Under the pieces are notes generated by a model. It made no database searches, had not been told where the DNA came from, and saw only the letters and a program-made list of their open reading frames with translations. A DNA stretch of 64,000 nucleotides from Sphaerisporangium krabiense. GTDB lineage: Bacteria; Actinomycetota; Actinomycetes; Streptosporangiales; Streptosporangiaceae. Positions 51,795 to 60,346 of this stretch are shown here, one piece after another (position 1 is the stretch's first letter; every line of letters begins with the position of its first letter). Location of the stretch: positions 2,418,001 through 2,482,000 of the forward strand of contig NZ_JACHBR010000001.1 of the NCBI RefSeq assembly GCF_014200435.1, read 5' to 3'. A program made the position numbers and the translations under genes.

Positions 51795-52307
51795 TCAGCA
51801 GGACAGGAAGACCGTCTCCTTCTCCCCTTGCAGGTGCACGTCGAACTCGTAGACGTTCTCCGACCGCTCACGCGCGATCAGCGTGGCCCTGCGCGCGGGC
51901 TCCAGCGTGTCCAGCAGCGGGTCGGGTTCGTCGCGCAGGTAGATCCGCGTCAGCACCGGCCGCAGCAGGCCCCGCGCGAACACCAGCAACGCCATGTACG
52001 CCCCGTCCGGCCGTACCGTCCGGAAATGGTAAAAACCCTCCGGCGTGGTGGCGCAGCGCCCGAAGCCGGACGTCCCCACCCCCTTGCGCCGCAGGGCGCC
52101 GCGCGGGCCCGACGTGCCCGTCCACAGCTCCAGCAGCGCGTCCGGCAGCGGCTCCCCCGCGCCGTCCAGCACCCGTCCCCTGATCTCGACGGCGCCCGGA
52201 TGCGTCTCGGACACCAGCTCCCAGTCCTGGTCATAGGGGAGCGCGTGGGCGAAGAACGGGCCCACGGTCTGCGAGGGCGTCACGTTCGCCGCGCTGGTCT
52301 CGTACAT
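51795..52307 (-). CDS. pcaG: Protocatechuate 3,4-dioxygenase alpha subunit
   Basis: The product is 170 residues of the intradiol dioxygenase fold without iron ligands, as expected for the alpha chain: TPSQTVGPFFAHAL and VEIRGRVLDGAGEPLPDALL, ending FDVHLQGEKETVFL. It pairs with PcaH. Its ATG overlaps the PcaH stop by one base (TGATG), with GGAGG upstream. Confidence 0.93.
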   Translation of the reverse strand: MYETSAANVTPSQTVGPFFAHALPYDQDWELVSETHPGAVEIRGRVLDGAGEPLPDALLELWTGTSGPRGALRRKGVGTSGFGRCATTPEGFYHFRTVRPDGAYMALLVFARGLLRPVLTRIYLRDEPDPLLDTLEPARRATLIARERSENVYEFDVHLQGEKETVFLSC

Positions 52308-52990
52308 CACGCCTCCATAGGGGTACGGCCGAGGACGATGTCGAACTGGTAGCCGAGTGCCCACTCCGGCTCGGTGAGGTCCAGGTCGAACCGGGACACG
52401 AGCCGCTGCCGCGCCGCGTCGTCCGGGATGGACTGGAAGATCGGGTCGAAGGGGAAGAGCGGGTCGCCGGGGAAGTACATCTGCGTGACCAGCCGCTGCG
52501 TGAACGCCGTCCCGAACACCGAGAAGTGGATGTGCGCGGGACGCCAGGCGTTGTGGTGGTTGCGCCACGGGTAGGCGCCCGGCTTGATCGTGACGAACCG
52601 GTACCGCCCCTCGTGGTCGGTCATGCACCGTCCGGCCCCGGTGAAGTTCGGGTCCAGCGGGGCGGGGTGCTGGTCGCCCCGGTGCGCGTACCGGCCCGCC
52701 GCGTTCGCCTGCCAGACCTCGACCAGCGAGCCGACGACCGGGCGGCCGTCCGCGTCCATGATCCGGCCGGTGACGATGATGCGCTCCCCGATCGGCTCGC
52801 CCGCGTGCTGGCGGGTGAGGTCGTGGTCCAGGGGGGCGACCTCCTCGTGCCCGAAGACCGGCCCGGCGAGCTCGATCGCGTCGGGCCCGAGCTCCGGCAT
52901 GACCGGCGGGCGCGCGGGCGCCCGCAGGATCGTGCTGCGGTACGCGGGGCTGAGGTACGGGGGATGGATGTTCAATGCGTGTTCCTTCAC
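52307..52990 (-). CDS. pcaH: Protocatechuate 3,4-dioxygenase beta subunit
   Basis: The product is 227 residues. The Fe(III) ligands are Tyr101, Tyr140, His153 and His155 (GRYAHRG, GAYPWRN, RPAHIHF). It opens the ring of protocatechuate between the hydroxyls to give 3-carboxy-cis,cis-muconate. GTG start. It follows pobA by 27 bases in a unit that turns 4-hydroxybenzoate into carboxymuconate; the later beta-ketoadipate genes are not in this window. Confidence 0.95.
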   Translation of the reverse strand: MKEHALNIHPPYLSPAYRSTILRAPARPPVMPELGPDAIELAGPVFGHEEVAPLDHDLTRQHAGEPIGERIIVTGRIMDADGRPVVGSLVEVWQANAAGRYAHRGDQHPAPLDPNFTGAGRCMTDHEGRYRFVTIKPGAYPWRNHHNAWRPAHIHFSVFGTAFTQRLVTQMYFPGDPLFPFDPIFQSIPDDAARQRLVSRFDLDLTEPEWALGYQFDIVLGRTPMEA

Positions 52991-53017
52991 GGATTCGGTG
53001 CGGTGGGGCCCGCCAGG

Positions 53018-54190
53018 TCAGTCGCCCGGCTCGTAGGGGAGGCCCACGTAGTTCTCGGCCAGCGTCCGGGCGGCGGCCTCGGACGAGGTCACGTACTCCA
53101 GGTGGGAGGTCTGCAGGCGCCGGGCGTAGGGGTCGTCGGTGTCGAAGGTGTGCAGCAGCGTCGTCATCCACCAGGAGAAGTGCTGCGCCCGCCACACCCG
53201 CCGCAGGCACGCCCGCGAGTACCCGTCCAGCAGATCCGCCGAGCCGGTCTCGTACCGGTGGGCCAGCGCCCGGGTCAGCACCCGCACGTCCGCGACGGCC
53301 AGGTTGAGGCCCTTGGCGCCCGTCGGCGGCACGATGTGCGCGGCGTCCCCGGCGAGGAAGAGGCGGCCGTACTGCATGGGCTCGGCCACGAAGCCGCGCA
53401 TGGGGGTCACGCCCTTGTCGATGATCTCGCCGGTGGTGAGCGTGAAGCCCGGCACCGTCTCCAGCCTGGTCTTCAGCTCGTCCCAGACGCGCTCGTCCGG
53501 CCACGCCGCGAGGTCCTCGTCCGGGGAGACCTGCAGGTAGAACCTGCTGATCTCGGGGGAGCGCATGCTGTGCAGGGCGAAGCCCCGCTCGGTCCTGGCG
53601 TAGATCAGCTCGTCGGCCGACGGGCGCACCCTGGCGAGGACGCCGAGCCACGCGAAGGGGTACTCGCGCTCGTACGTGGTCAGCACCCCCGGGGGGATCG
53701 ACGGCCGTGAGACGCCGTGGAAGCCGTCGCAGCCCACGATGAAGTCGCAGTCCAGCCGCTCGCCGCCGAAGGTCAGGTACGGCCGGCCTGAGTCGACGTC
53801 GTGCAGGGCCACGTCGTCCACCTCGAACCGCACGTCGCCGCCGGCGGCGAGGCGGGCCGCGATGAGGTCCTTGACGATCTCCTGCTGCCCGTACACGGTG
53901 ATCACGTGGCCGGGGACCAGCTTCTCGAAGGCGATGCGGTGCCCGGCGCCGCCGAACCGCAGCTCGATACCCTCGTGGGGCAGGCCCTCGCGCAGGAGCC
54001 TCTCACCCACGCCCGCCTCCACGAGCGTGTCCGTGGTCCCCTGCTCCAGCACCCCCGCGCGCACCCGCCCCTCGGCGTGGTCGCGGCTGCGCCGTTCCAG
54101 CACCACGGATTCGATGCCCTGGAGGTGGAGCAGATGGGAGAGCAGGAGACCGGCCGGACCCGCTCCGACGATCCCCACCTGTGTTCGCAT
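53018..54190 (-). CDS. pobA: 4-hydroxybenzoate 3-monooxygenase
   Basis: The product is 390 residues, the usual PobA length. It has FAD-binding GAGPAGLLLSHLL near the start, the DG-type motif IVGCDGFHGVSRPSIPP, and GRLFLAGDAAHIVPPTGAKG. It hydroxylates 4-hydroxybenzoate to protocatechuate with NAD(P)H. ATG at 54190 has no strong ribosome site and an upstream extension to 54391 is possible but would read through the operator region. Divergent from the IclR gene. Confidence 0.92.
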   Translation of the reverse strand: MRTQVGIVGAGPAGLLLSHLLHLQGIESVVLERRSRDHAEGRVRAGVLEQGTTDTLVEAGVGERLLREGLPHEGIELRFGGAGHRIAFEKLVPGHVITVYGQQEIVKDLIAARLAAGGDVRFEVDDVALHDVDSGRPYLTFGGERLDCDFIVGCDGFHGVSRPSIPPGVLTTYEREYPFAWLGVLARVRPSADELIYARTERGFALHSMRSPEISRFYLQVSPDEDLAAWPDERVWDELKTRLETVPGFTLTTGEIIDKGVTPMRGFVAEPMQYGRLFLAGDAAHIVPPTGAKGLNLAVADVRVLTRALAHRYETGSADLLDGYSRACLRRVWRAQHFSWWMTTLLHTFDTDDPYARRLQTSHLEYVTSSEAAARTLAENYVGLPYEPGD

Positions 54191-54262
54191 AAGGGAAGCA
54201 TCGGGGCGAGAGGGCCCGGTCACGAGCTTCCGGTTCCGCTCAGTGGAAACTCGGGGCAAAAT

Positions 54263-54279
54263 ATCCACAGCATGTGGAT
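54263..54279. promoter_or_regulatory. Inverted repeat in the pobA-IclR intergenic region
   Basis: ATCCACA-GCA-TGTGGAT is a perfect 7-bp palindrome in the 161-bp gap between divergent pobA and iclR-type genes, a likely operator for the regulator. Each arm also resembles a DnaA box (ATATCCACA at 54261, TGTGGATGA at 54273, TGTGGACGC at 54287). Confidence 0.5.
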
Positions 54280-54351
54280 GACGACCTGTGGACGCATCAG
54301 GGCAGGTGAGGCTGCCGGCCCTGCTCGTGCCACGCATCGGAAGGGGGCGAC

Positions 54352-55119
54352 GTGGCGGGCGGGTCTCGCGAACCCGGACGCTCGGTGACATCCCGGGTGC
54401 TGGCCATCCTGCGCTCCTTCGACGGCGACCACCTCGGTCTCACGCTGACCGAGATCTCCCGGCGCAGCGGCGTCGCCCTGACCACCGCCCACCGCCTCGT
54501 CGGCGAGCTGGAGGCGTCCCAGGCCCTCACCCGCGCCCAGGACGGCCGCTACCGCATCGGCCTGCGCCTGTGGGAGATCGGCCACCTCGCCGCGGGACGG
54601 CTGCCCGAGATCGCCCATCCCTGGCTCCAGGAGGTCTACGCGACCACGGGGGAGAACGTCCACCTCGCCGTCCGCGACGGCCTCGACGTGCTCTACGTGG
54701 ACAAGGTCCACGGCCGCCGTGCCGTCCCGATCGTCTCCCGCACCGGCACCCGCCTGCCCATGCACCCCACCGGCGTCGGCAAGGCCCTGCTGGCGCACGA
54801 GGCCGACTGGTTCATCACCTCCTACCTCGAACGCAGGCTGGAACGGCCCACCCCGCACACCATCACCGAACCCGGGCGTCTGGCCCGCGAGCTGGCCTCG
54901 GTGCGCTCCCAGGGGTACGCCTTCACCTACGAGGAGATGACGCTCGGATCCTGCTCGGCCGCGGCGCCCATCATCGTGGACGGCCGCCCGATCGCCGCCC
55001 TCGGCATCGTGCTCGCCTCGCGCCGGGCGCGCGAGCTGCCCCACATGGTCGATCCGCTGCGCGCGAGCGCCGCCCAGATCGCCCGCGCCTACGGCAAGGA
55101 CTCCCCGTCCGTCACCTGA
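54352..55119 (+). CDS. IclR family transcriptional regulator (PcaR/PobR-like)
   Basis: The product is 255 residues: a winged HTH (LTEISRRSGVALTTAHRLVG) and an IclR effector domain (GTRLPMHPTGVGKALLA, then GSCSAAAPIIVDGRPIAALG). It is divergent from pobA-pcaHG and so likely controls them in response to 4-hydroxybenzoate or protocatechuate. GTG start after AAGGGGG. Confidence 0.87.
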   Translation: MAGGSREPGRSVTSRVLAILRSFDGDHLGLTLTEISRRSGVALTTAHRLVGELEASQALTRAQDGRYRIGLRLWEIGHLAAGRLPEIAHPWLQEVYATTGENVHLAVRDGLDVLYVDKVHGRRAVPIVSRTGTRLPMHPTGVGKALLAHEADWFITSYLERRLERPTPHTITEPGRLARELASVRSQGYAFTYEEMTLGSCSAAAPIIVDGRPIAALGIVLASRRARELPHMVDPLRASAAQIARAYGKDSPSVT

Positions 55120-55208
55120 CCGTCCTCGCATCCCATGGCGTACCTGTCACAGGATGTCAGCCTCACCGGCCAGGATGGTCGTCACGTCCACGAGCGGGGA
55201 GGACCGCC

Positions 55209-55601
55209 ATGCCACGTGCCGAGGGCACTTTCGACATAGACAGCTGGGAGCCCCAGACCTACGACGAGCGCGAGGGGGCCACCCTCAGCCGGGTGCGCAT
55301 CACCAAGACGTTCCGCGGCGGCCTGGAAGGGGCCAGCACCACCGACATCCTGACCGCGGTCGCCCAGGTGGAGACCTCGGCCGCCTACTGCGGGTTCGAG
55401 CGCTTCACCGGCGCCCTCCACGGGCGCGAAGGCACCTTCGTCCTGCACCACACCGCCACCAGCGCCGGCGACGAGCAGACGCTGCACTGGACCGTGCTGC
55501 CGGACTCGGGCACCGGCGAGTTGCGGGGCATCACGGGTGGCGGCGGCATCGTCAACGACGGCGGCGCGCACTCCTACCACCTGGACTACGAGCTCGGCTG
55601 A
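55209..55601 (+). CDS. DUF3224 family protein
   Basis: The product is 130 residues, an all-beta barrel-like protein: GTFDIDSWEPQTYDEREGAT at the start and GEGTFV-like HGREGTFVLHHTATSAGDEQ later, fitting DUF3224. It is probably a small-molecule-binding lipocalin-like fold. It overlaps the convergent WYL regulator gene by 16 bases. Confidence 0.78.
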   Translation: MPRAEGTFDIDSWEPQTYDEREGATLSRVRITKTFRGGLEGASTTDILTAVAQVETSAAYCGFERFTGALHGREGTFVLHHTATSAGDEQTLHWTVLPDSGTGELRGITGGGGIVNDGGAHSYHLDYELG

Positions 55602-56587
55602 CCCACCGGAGACAGCGCGAGGTACATGCCGGCCAGCTCGCGCGCCGTCGCCTCCAGCCGGGCGCGCAGCTCACACGGCGCCAGCACCTCGACCTGGGAC
55701 CCGAGCTTCATGAACTCGGTCTCGGCGTGGTCGAGCGACTCGATGGGCACCACGGCCGTCACCCAGCCCCCCGCCCCGGACGGCGTGGCCGTCCTGTCCA
55801 CGGCCTCGACGACGGCGCTGCTCATCAGCTCGCGCAGGCGCCTGCGCCCCGCGGGGGACAGCCGTATCGTCGCCTCGCCCTGGTAGAGCCTGCTGCGGAA
55901 CTCCGCGAGAAAGGACCTCCAGTAGGCGGCCAGGTCGAAGTCGCACGGCCGCTCGAACGTCTCGTCCAGCACCTCCAGGTCCAGCACGTGGTGCACCCGG
56001 TACGTCCTGACGTGCTCGCCGCGCCGCGCGACCAGATACCACTTGCCGCCCTTGAGCACGATGGCGTACGGGTCGAGCAGGCGGACGACCTCGGCGGGCT
56101 CCCTCCAGCGGCGGTAGCGGATCTGGACGCGACGCTGGTTCCACACGGCGTCGGCGATGGGGGCCAGGTGCGGCGAGCGGTCGCCGTCGTAGTACCAGCC
56201 GTGCGCGTCCAGGTGGAACCGCTCCTGGATGCGCGCCGCCCGGTCCCGCAGCTCCGGGGGCAGCGCCGCCTGCAGCTTGAGCTGCGCCGCGGCGACCACG
56301 GCCCCGAGCCCCAGCTCGGCGGCCGGCCCCGGCATGCCCGCCATGAAGAGCGCCTCGGCCTCCTCGCTGGTGAGGCCGGTCAGCCGGGTGCGGTAGCCGT
56401 CCAGGAGCTGGTAGCCCCCGGCGGGCCCGGCGTCCCCGTACAGCGGCACCCCCGCGGCGTGCAGCGACTCGACGTCCCGGTAGATCGTGCGGACCGACAC
56501 CTCCAGCAGGTCGGCGAGCTGCCGTGCGGTCAGCCTGCCGCGCGCCTGAAGCAGCAGAAGGATGGAAAGCAGCCGGCTCGCGCGCAT
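55586..56587 (-). CDS. WYL-domain transcriptional regulator (YafY type)
   Basis: The product is 333 residues. The N-terminal HTH_11 region has ARQLADLLEVSVRTIYRDVE, and the C-terminal WYL region has GKWYLVARRGEHVRTYRVHH. WYL proteins bind nucleic-acid or nucleotide ligands, and some control phage-defence genes. A TGACA-N5-TGTCA palindrome lies immediately upstream, suggesting autoregulation and control of the divergent gene. Confidence 0.88.
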   Translation of the reverse strand: MRASRLLSILLLLQARGRLTARQLADLLEVSVRTIYRDVESLHAAGVPLYGDAGPAGGYQLLDGYRTRLTGLTSEEAEALFMAGMPGPAAELGLGAVVAAAQLKLQAALPPELRDRAARIQERFHLDAHGWYYDGDRSPHLAPIADAVWNQRRVQIRYRRWREPAEVVRLLDPYAIVLKGGKWYLVARRGEHVRTYRVHHVLDLEVLDETFERPCDFDLAAYWRSFLAEFRSRLYQGEATIRLSPAGRRRLRELMSSAVVEAVDRTATPSGAGGWVTAVVPIESLDHAETEFMKLGSQVEVLAPCELRARLEATARELAGMYLALSPVGQPSS

Positions 56588-56591
56588 TCAC

Positions 56592-56606
56592 TGACAATAC
56601 GTGTCA
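56592..56606. promoter_or_regulatory. TGACA-N5-TGTCA operator
   Basis: A perfect 5-bp inverted repeat is centred between the WYL regulator start and the divergent gene start (23 bp away). Confidence 0.5.
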
Positions 56607-56630
56607 GTGTGCCGTTCGTACCGTGCAATC

Positions 56631-57107
56631 ATGCCTTTCACCGAGGGGTTTCTGCGTGTTACGGGGACGATCGACGTCGCCGGACGCCACGTCAAGCGTT
56701 ACCACGTCAGCACCCTCGACGCCGAGATCGAGCCGGAGGTCCAGCGGGCCGCGTACGCCTTCCTGCCCCGCCTGCTGCCCGGCCCCGACGAGACGCCGCC
56801 CGCCGCGTTCACCGTCCTGCACCGGGGGAGCGGCGGCGCCTGCTACCTCAACGCCTACACCTGGGTCTGGGACAACGTGCTCGAATGCCACACGGCCGCC
56901 GCCGGAGTGCCCTTCCTCGGCTGTGCCGACACCGACCCCACCCACTTCACGGAGCTCGCCAGGCCCTGGATCGGCTGCGTGTGGGAGCTGCCGCCCCTGG
57001 AGCACGAGCGGGCCGCCTGGGTACGGCACATGCTCGCCCCGGACGAGCCCCTCCTGCCCGCCTACCTGGCCGACACGCTCCCGGAGGGCCGGGTCGGCGG
57101 CGGCTGA
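56631..57107 (+). CDS. Hypothetical protein divergent from the WYL regulator
   Basis: The product is 158 residues (MPFTEGFLRVTGTIDVAGRH at the start) with a mid-part CYLNAYTWVWDNVLECHTAA. No recognised domain. Conserved aromatics and an even charge distribution suggest a real soluble protein. It shares a 43-bp promoter region with the regulator and so is probably its target. Confidence 0.65.
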   Translation: MPFTEGFLRVTGTIDVAGRHVKRYHVSTLDAEIEPEVQRAAYAFLPRLLPGPDETPPAAFTVLHRGSGGACYLNAYTWVWDNVLECHTAAAGVPFLGCADTDPTHFTELARPWIGCVWELPPLEHERAAWVRHMLAPDEPLLPAYLADTLPEGRVGGG

Positions 57108-57401
57108 GATATGTGCTGTCCGCTGATTGTCCGCTATCAGACGAAAGTTGCGGCGTGAGATATCTCGGCACGGTAGTTCGCGGGTGTAGTGCCTGATCAG
57201 CGGCTTGACGGACACTTACCCCAAGGCCCTAACCTCCTTACGGAAGTCGGGAAGCCCGGCCCGTATCGCAAGATTGTGGATAACCGCTTTCCGGGCGGTC
57301 CGGGGTGGGAGCCGATCCCTTGCTAGGCTGCAAGCATCTATTAGGAACCCGGCGTCGTCCCATCCCCTGCTGATGGGACCGTTGAGAAGTGGGGTCACAC
57401 C
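57108..57401. other. Intergenic region before the DLW-39 gene
   Basis: No gene is seen. It contains TTGACG (57205-57210) with TAACCT 19 bases on as a possible weak promoter, and an exact DnaA-box complement TGTGGATAA at 57275-57283. Confidence 0.4.
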
Positions 57402-57521
57402 GTGAAGAAGCTGCTCGTTCTCGCGCTCGTTGCCCTCGGGGGGCTGCTCGTCTGGCGCAAGGTTCAGGCCGACCGCGCCGAGCTGGACCTGTGGACCGAG
57501 GCCACCGGCAGCGAGAACTGA
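57402..57521 (+). CDS. DLW-39 family small protein
   Basis: A 39-residue gene with GTG at 57402. It has an N-terminal membrane segment (KKLLVLALVALGGLLVW) and the motif RKVQADRAELDLWTEATG, which contains the Asp-Leu-Trp that names the family. It is widely conserved in actinobacteria, usually next to tRNA-Ile/tRNA-Ala after gyrA. Function unknown. It marks the right edge of the 26-kb insertion. Confidence 0.9.
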   Translation: MKKLLVLALVALGGLLVWRKVQADRAELDLWTEATGSEN

Positions 57522-57581
57522 TCATTCCTGGCCGCCCGTGCGGGCGCGTTGATGGTTCTAGGTCAAGGCGGAGGTGACGGC

Positions 57582-58307
57582 ATGACGAGCGCCTCACCCA
57601 TCAAACTGGCCTGCCTCGATCTGGCCGGCACCACCATCGGTGACATCGCCATGGTGGAGCGGGCGTTCGCCGAGGCGATCGCCACTCAGGGCATAGTCCC
57701 CGGGACCGGCGCGTACGCGCGTGCCATGGTGCACGTGCACCGGTCCCGGGGCTGCCCCAAGATCGAGGTCTTCCGCGGCATCTTCCCCGGCAACGAGGCA
57801 CAGGCGCAGGCGGCCAACCTGACGTTCGAACGTTCCTACGAGGAGGCCATCGAGCGCGCAGGGCTCTACCCCGTGCCCGGCACCGTCGAGGCCCTCGAGA
57901 AGCTCCGCGCCGCCGACGTCAAGATCTGCCTCATCACCGGCTTCAGCCGCGGCACCCTCGGCCGCGTGCTCAACGCCATCGGCTGGATGGACAAGGTCGA
58001 CCTCGCCCTGTGCCCCCAGGACGCCGGCCGCGGCCGCCCCTGGCCCGACATGGTGCTCACCGCCATGCTCCGCCTCCGCATCGACGACGTCCGCCAGGTC
58101 GCCGTCGCCGGCGACTCCGAAAGCGACATGCTCAGCGGCAGCCGCGCGGGCGCCTCCATAGTCGCCGGCGTCCTCACCGGCGTCCACAGCCGCGAACGCC
58201 TCCTCCACGGCGGCGCCACCACCATCATCGACTCCATAGCCGACTTCCCCACCCTGATCCTCGACAGCCACCAAACCCCCGCCCCAGTAGCCACCTCGGC
58301 CCGGTAG
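57582..58307 (+). CDS. HAD family phosphatase (phosphonatase-like)
   Basis: The product is 241 residues. Motif I LACLDLAGTTIGD carries the nucleophile Asp in DLAGT (phosphonatase-like), with ITGFSRGTL as motif II and AVAGDSESDMLSGSRAG as motif IV. It probably hydrolyses a small phosphate or phosphonate ester. ATG after GGAGG. Between DLW-39 and tRNA-Ala. Confidence 0.82.
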   Translation: MTSASPIKLACLDLAGTTIGDIAMVERAFAEAIATQGIVPGTGAYARAMVHVHRSRGCPKIEVFRGIFPGNEAQAQAANLTFERSYEEAIERAGLYPVPGTVEALEKLRAADVKICLITGFSRGTLGRVLNAIGWMDKVDLALCPQDAGRGRPWPDMVLTAMLRLRIDDVRQVAVAGDSESDMLSGSRAGASIVAGVLTGVHSRERLLHGGATTIIDSIADFPTLILDSHQTPAPVATSAR

Positions 58308-58322
58308 GCTGTCCCCAGACAA

Positions 58323-58398
58323 GGGGCCTTAGCTCAGCTGGCAGAGCGCCTGCTTTGCAAGCAGGAAGTCAGGGGTTCGACTCCCCTAGGCTCCACCA
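58323..58398 (+). tRNA. tRNA-Ala (anticodon TGC)
   Basis: A 76-base cloverleaf: acceptor GGGGCCT/AGGCTCC, D stem GCTC/GAGC, anticodon stem CCTGC/GCAGG around TTTGCAA, T arm AGGGG-TTCGACT-CCCCT, and encoded CCA. Its 3' half is the likely attachment site for the neighbouring integrase. Confidence 0.98.
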
Positions 58399-58403
58399 GG
58401 AAA

Positions 58404-58435
58404 AACGCCGCTTTCCCAGCAGGGAAAGCGGCGTT
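58404..58435 (+). terminator. Terminator after tRNA-Ala
   Basis: AACGCCGCTTTCCC and GGGAAAGCGGCGTT form a perfect 14-bp stem with loop AGCA, five bases after the CCA. Confidence 0.85.
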
Positions 58436-58456
58436 CGTGCCATTAACGTGCCATTA
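58436..58456. repeat. Paired CGTGCCA repeat (left)
   Basis: CGTGCCATTA occurs twice in direct orientation 11 bases apart (58436, 58447), directly after the tRNA terminator and over the integrase 3' end. It could be arm-type integrase binding sites at one element end. A similar pair is at 63267. Confidence 0.5.
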
Positions 58457-59120
58457 GCCCGCAGGGACCAGCCCGCCGGCCACCCCGTCGCCATCGCTTC
58501 TCCGCCGTTCCGCCTCCACGCGCGCTGAGCGCATCGGCAATCCTCTGATCAGCGTCCCGCGTGGCGTGCTGGTAGATGAGCGCCGCCCGGTCACTATCGT
58601 GTCCCATCCGCGCCTTGAGATCGGCCAGGCTCGCACCAGACTGCGCGGCCAGCGTGTTTCCCGTGTGCCGAAGGTCGTGGAAGTGCAGACCCTTGAGCCC
58701 CATCTCTTTGAGCGCGTCCGTCCACTTGGCCTCACGCCGGAAGTTGCCGCCCCGTAAGAAGCCGCCCCGGACGCCGAGGAACACGAACGCATCCTCACTC
58801 TCCGCGACGAAGTCCCCAAGGTGTTCCGTCAGTGCGGGCACGATCGCCGCCGGGATACCGACCGTGCGCTTCCCGGCCCGCGACTTCGGCGGGCTCAGCA
58901 CCATCTCTCCGCCGTCCAGTTCGAGGAGCTGTTCCCGGACCCGCACGGTTCGGCGCTTGAGATCGATGTCCGACCGCCGCAGTCCGATCACCTCAGCCCA
59001 ACGCAGACTCGCGAAGGTCGTCAGCAGCACGAGCGCCCGGAAGCGCCGATCGGTCATCCGGTCGGCCAGTTCGAAGACCTGGGCCACGGTGAGCGTCGGT
59101 CGCTCGCCACTGGCAGACAT
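58443..59120 (-). pseudogene. int: Tyrosine recombinase (integrase), catalytic part only
   Basis: This is 225 residues of a phage/ICE integrase C-terminal domain with the catalytic residues Arg40 (FASLRWAEV), His148 and Arg151 (HFHDLRHTG), His174 (MGHDSD) and Tyr183 (LIYQH). The core-binding domain is missing before ERPTLTVAQV, and a matching missing piece lies near 61771-61908 on the same strand. It sits beside tRNA-Ala, as expected for a tRNA-targeting element. A separate start ATG exists but the protein would lack most DNA contacts. Confidence 0.8.
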
Positions 59121-59400
59121 ACGCGGTTTTCTGTCGCGAGTACGACAAGGCTGCTAAAAAGGTCGATCCAGAACTCAAAGGCGCCAGACCCAGCCGCGCG
59201 CAGCTCCACCGCTGGCTGAGCGGCGAAATCAAAGGCCTGCCCTACGCCGACCACTGCCGGGTATTAGAGGCCATGTCCCCGGCTACAGCGCCGAGGAAAT
59301 GTTCCGCATTCAAGCGCCCGATGCCATAGCCAACGGCACAAGCCAATCGCCGGCCACGCCTCGGAGCACCGAGCGACCTCCCGGTCTCCGGCAGCTCGGA
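59093..59400 (+). pseudogene. Fragment of HTH regulator gene with frameshift
   Basis: The plus-strand frame without a start reads YAVFCREYDKAAKKVD, then SRAQLHRWLSGEIKGLPYAD and HCRVLEAM, a pattern typical of actinobacterial XRE-type regulators. After LEAM one base is missing: the expected FPGYSAEEMF continues only in the next frame. The 5' end is replaced by integrase sequence and the 3' half fades out. It is a decayed remnant. Confidence 0.55.
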
Positions 59401-59477
59401 CCGCGCCTCCACCCATGCCTGTTCGCCGCTGACTTGTGCTCGATCATCCCTTTGCTGTCTGGCAGTGCCCGACCTAT
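59401..59477. other. Short unassigned stretch
   Basis: Nothing recognisable; remnant DNA between the HTH fragment and the MerR gene. Confidence 0.4.
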
Positions 59478-60263
59478 TCAATTGCTGTCGGGCCGAGGGA
59501 TTTCGACGCCGGCGGCACGAAGCTGGGACTCAATGAGGGTGGCCAGGTGGTCGCTGGCCGTGCCTTGTTCGGAACCGAAGTCGCGAATGACGCGATAGCG
59601 AGTCCCGGCTTCCTGGCGTGCTTGAAGCCCGGTCACGATCTTGAGATGATCGAGGTTGGCAAGGTAGTGGTTGGCCATCTCTGCAGCAAGGCCCGGGATT
59701 CGGGGATCATCAGGTGCCCAGGTGACAGTTGCAGCCGCGCGACGGCTCAGCTCGACGAACTCCGGATCCTGTATCGCGTGTTCGATGTTGTCCAGGTGTT
59801 CGTTAAAGCGCTCCGGTACGAGGGCTTTGGCCAGGATCAATCCCTCTCGGGAAGCACTGACGTCCTCGGCGCGGAAGCCCTGGTCAGCCATCCTGTTCAG
59901 TAGCGTCAAGGCTCGATCGGGCAGCAGCGCACGGTCGCTGTCTGTGAGTCGATGCAGTGTGTCGCGGCGACTGATCAACTCCTCGATCTGAGCTGTGAGT
60001 CGCTGCTCCACGTCGACTAGGGCACGGGCGAAGTCCGCGTCGTCCGCATCGAGCAGCGCGCCGATCTCGGCCAACGGGACGCTGGCTCCGGCAAGTGTGC
60101 GTACCTGCACCAGCCGTAGGAGGTCGGCCGAGCCGTAGCGCCGATAGCCTGAGGTGTCCCGCGCGGGCTCGGCGACCAGGCCGAGTTTGTGATAGTGCCG
60201 CACCGTCTTCACCGTCACCCCGGCGAATGCTGCCGCCTGGCTGATCGTGATGCCGTTACTCAT
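59478..60263 (-). CDS. MerR family transcriptional regulator
   Basis: The product is 261 residues. The N-terminal MerR HTH is ISQAAAFAGVTVKTVRHYHK then SGYRRYGSADLLRLVQVRTL. It is followed by a coiled dimer helix and a C-terminal effector region with no metal-binding cysteines, so a drug or small molecule is more likely than metal. ATG at 60263. It follows the serine hydrolase on the same strand after 83 bases, and the hydrolase has a MerR-type promoter, so it probably controls its own operon. Confidence 0.87.
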   Translation of the reverse strand: MSNGITISQAAAFAGVTVKTVRHYHKLGLVAEPARDTSGYRRYGSADLLRLVQVRTLAGASVPLAEIGALLDADDADFARALVDVEQRLTAQIEELISRRDTLHRLTDSDRALLPDRALTLLNRMADQGFRAEDVSASREGLILAKALVPERFNEHLDNIEHAIQDPEFVELSRRAAATVTWAPDDPRIPGLAAEMANHYLANLDHLKIVTGLQARQEAGTRYRVIRDFGSEQGTASDHLATLIESQLRAAGVEIPRPDSN

Positions 60264-60346
60264 GTGCACAGCCTGCCCGCTGAACGGCCCCGGCGACGCC
60301 GCCCACACCGTCGAGATCTCGCGGGCTGCCAATTGGACCGTCCGCG

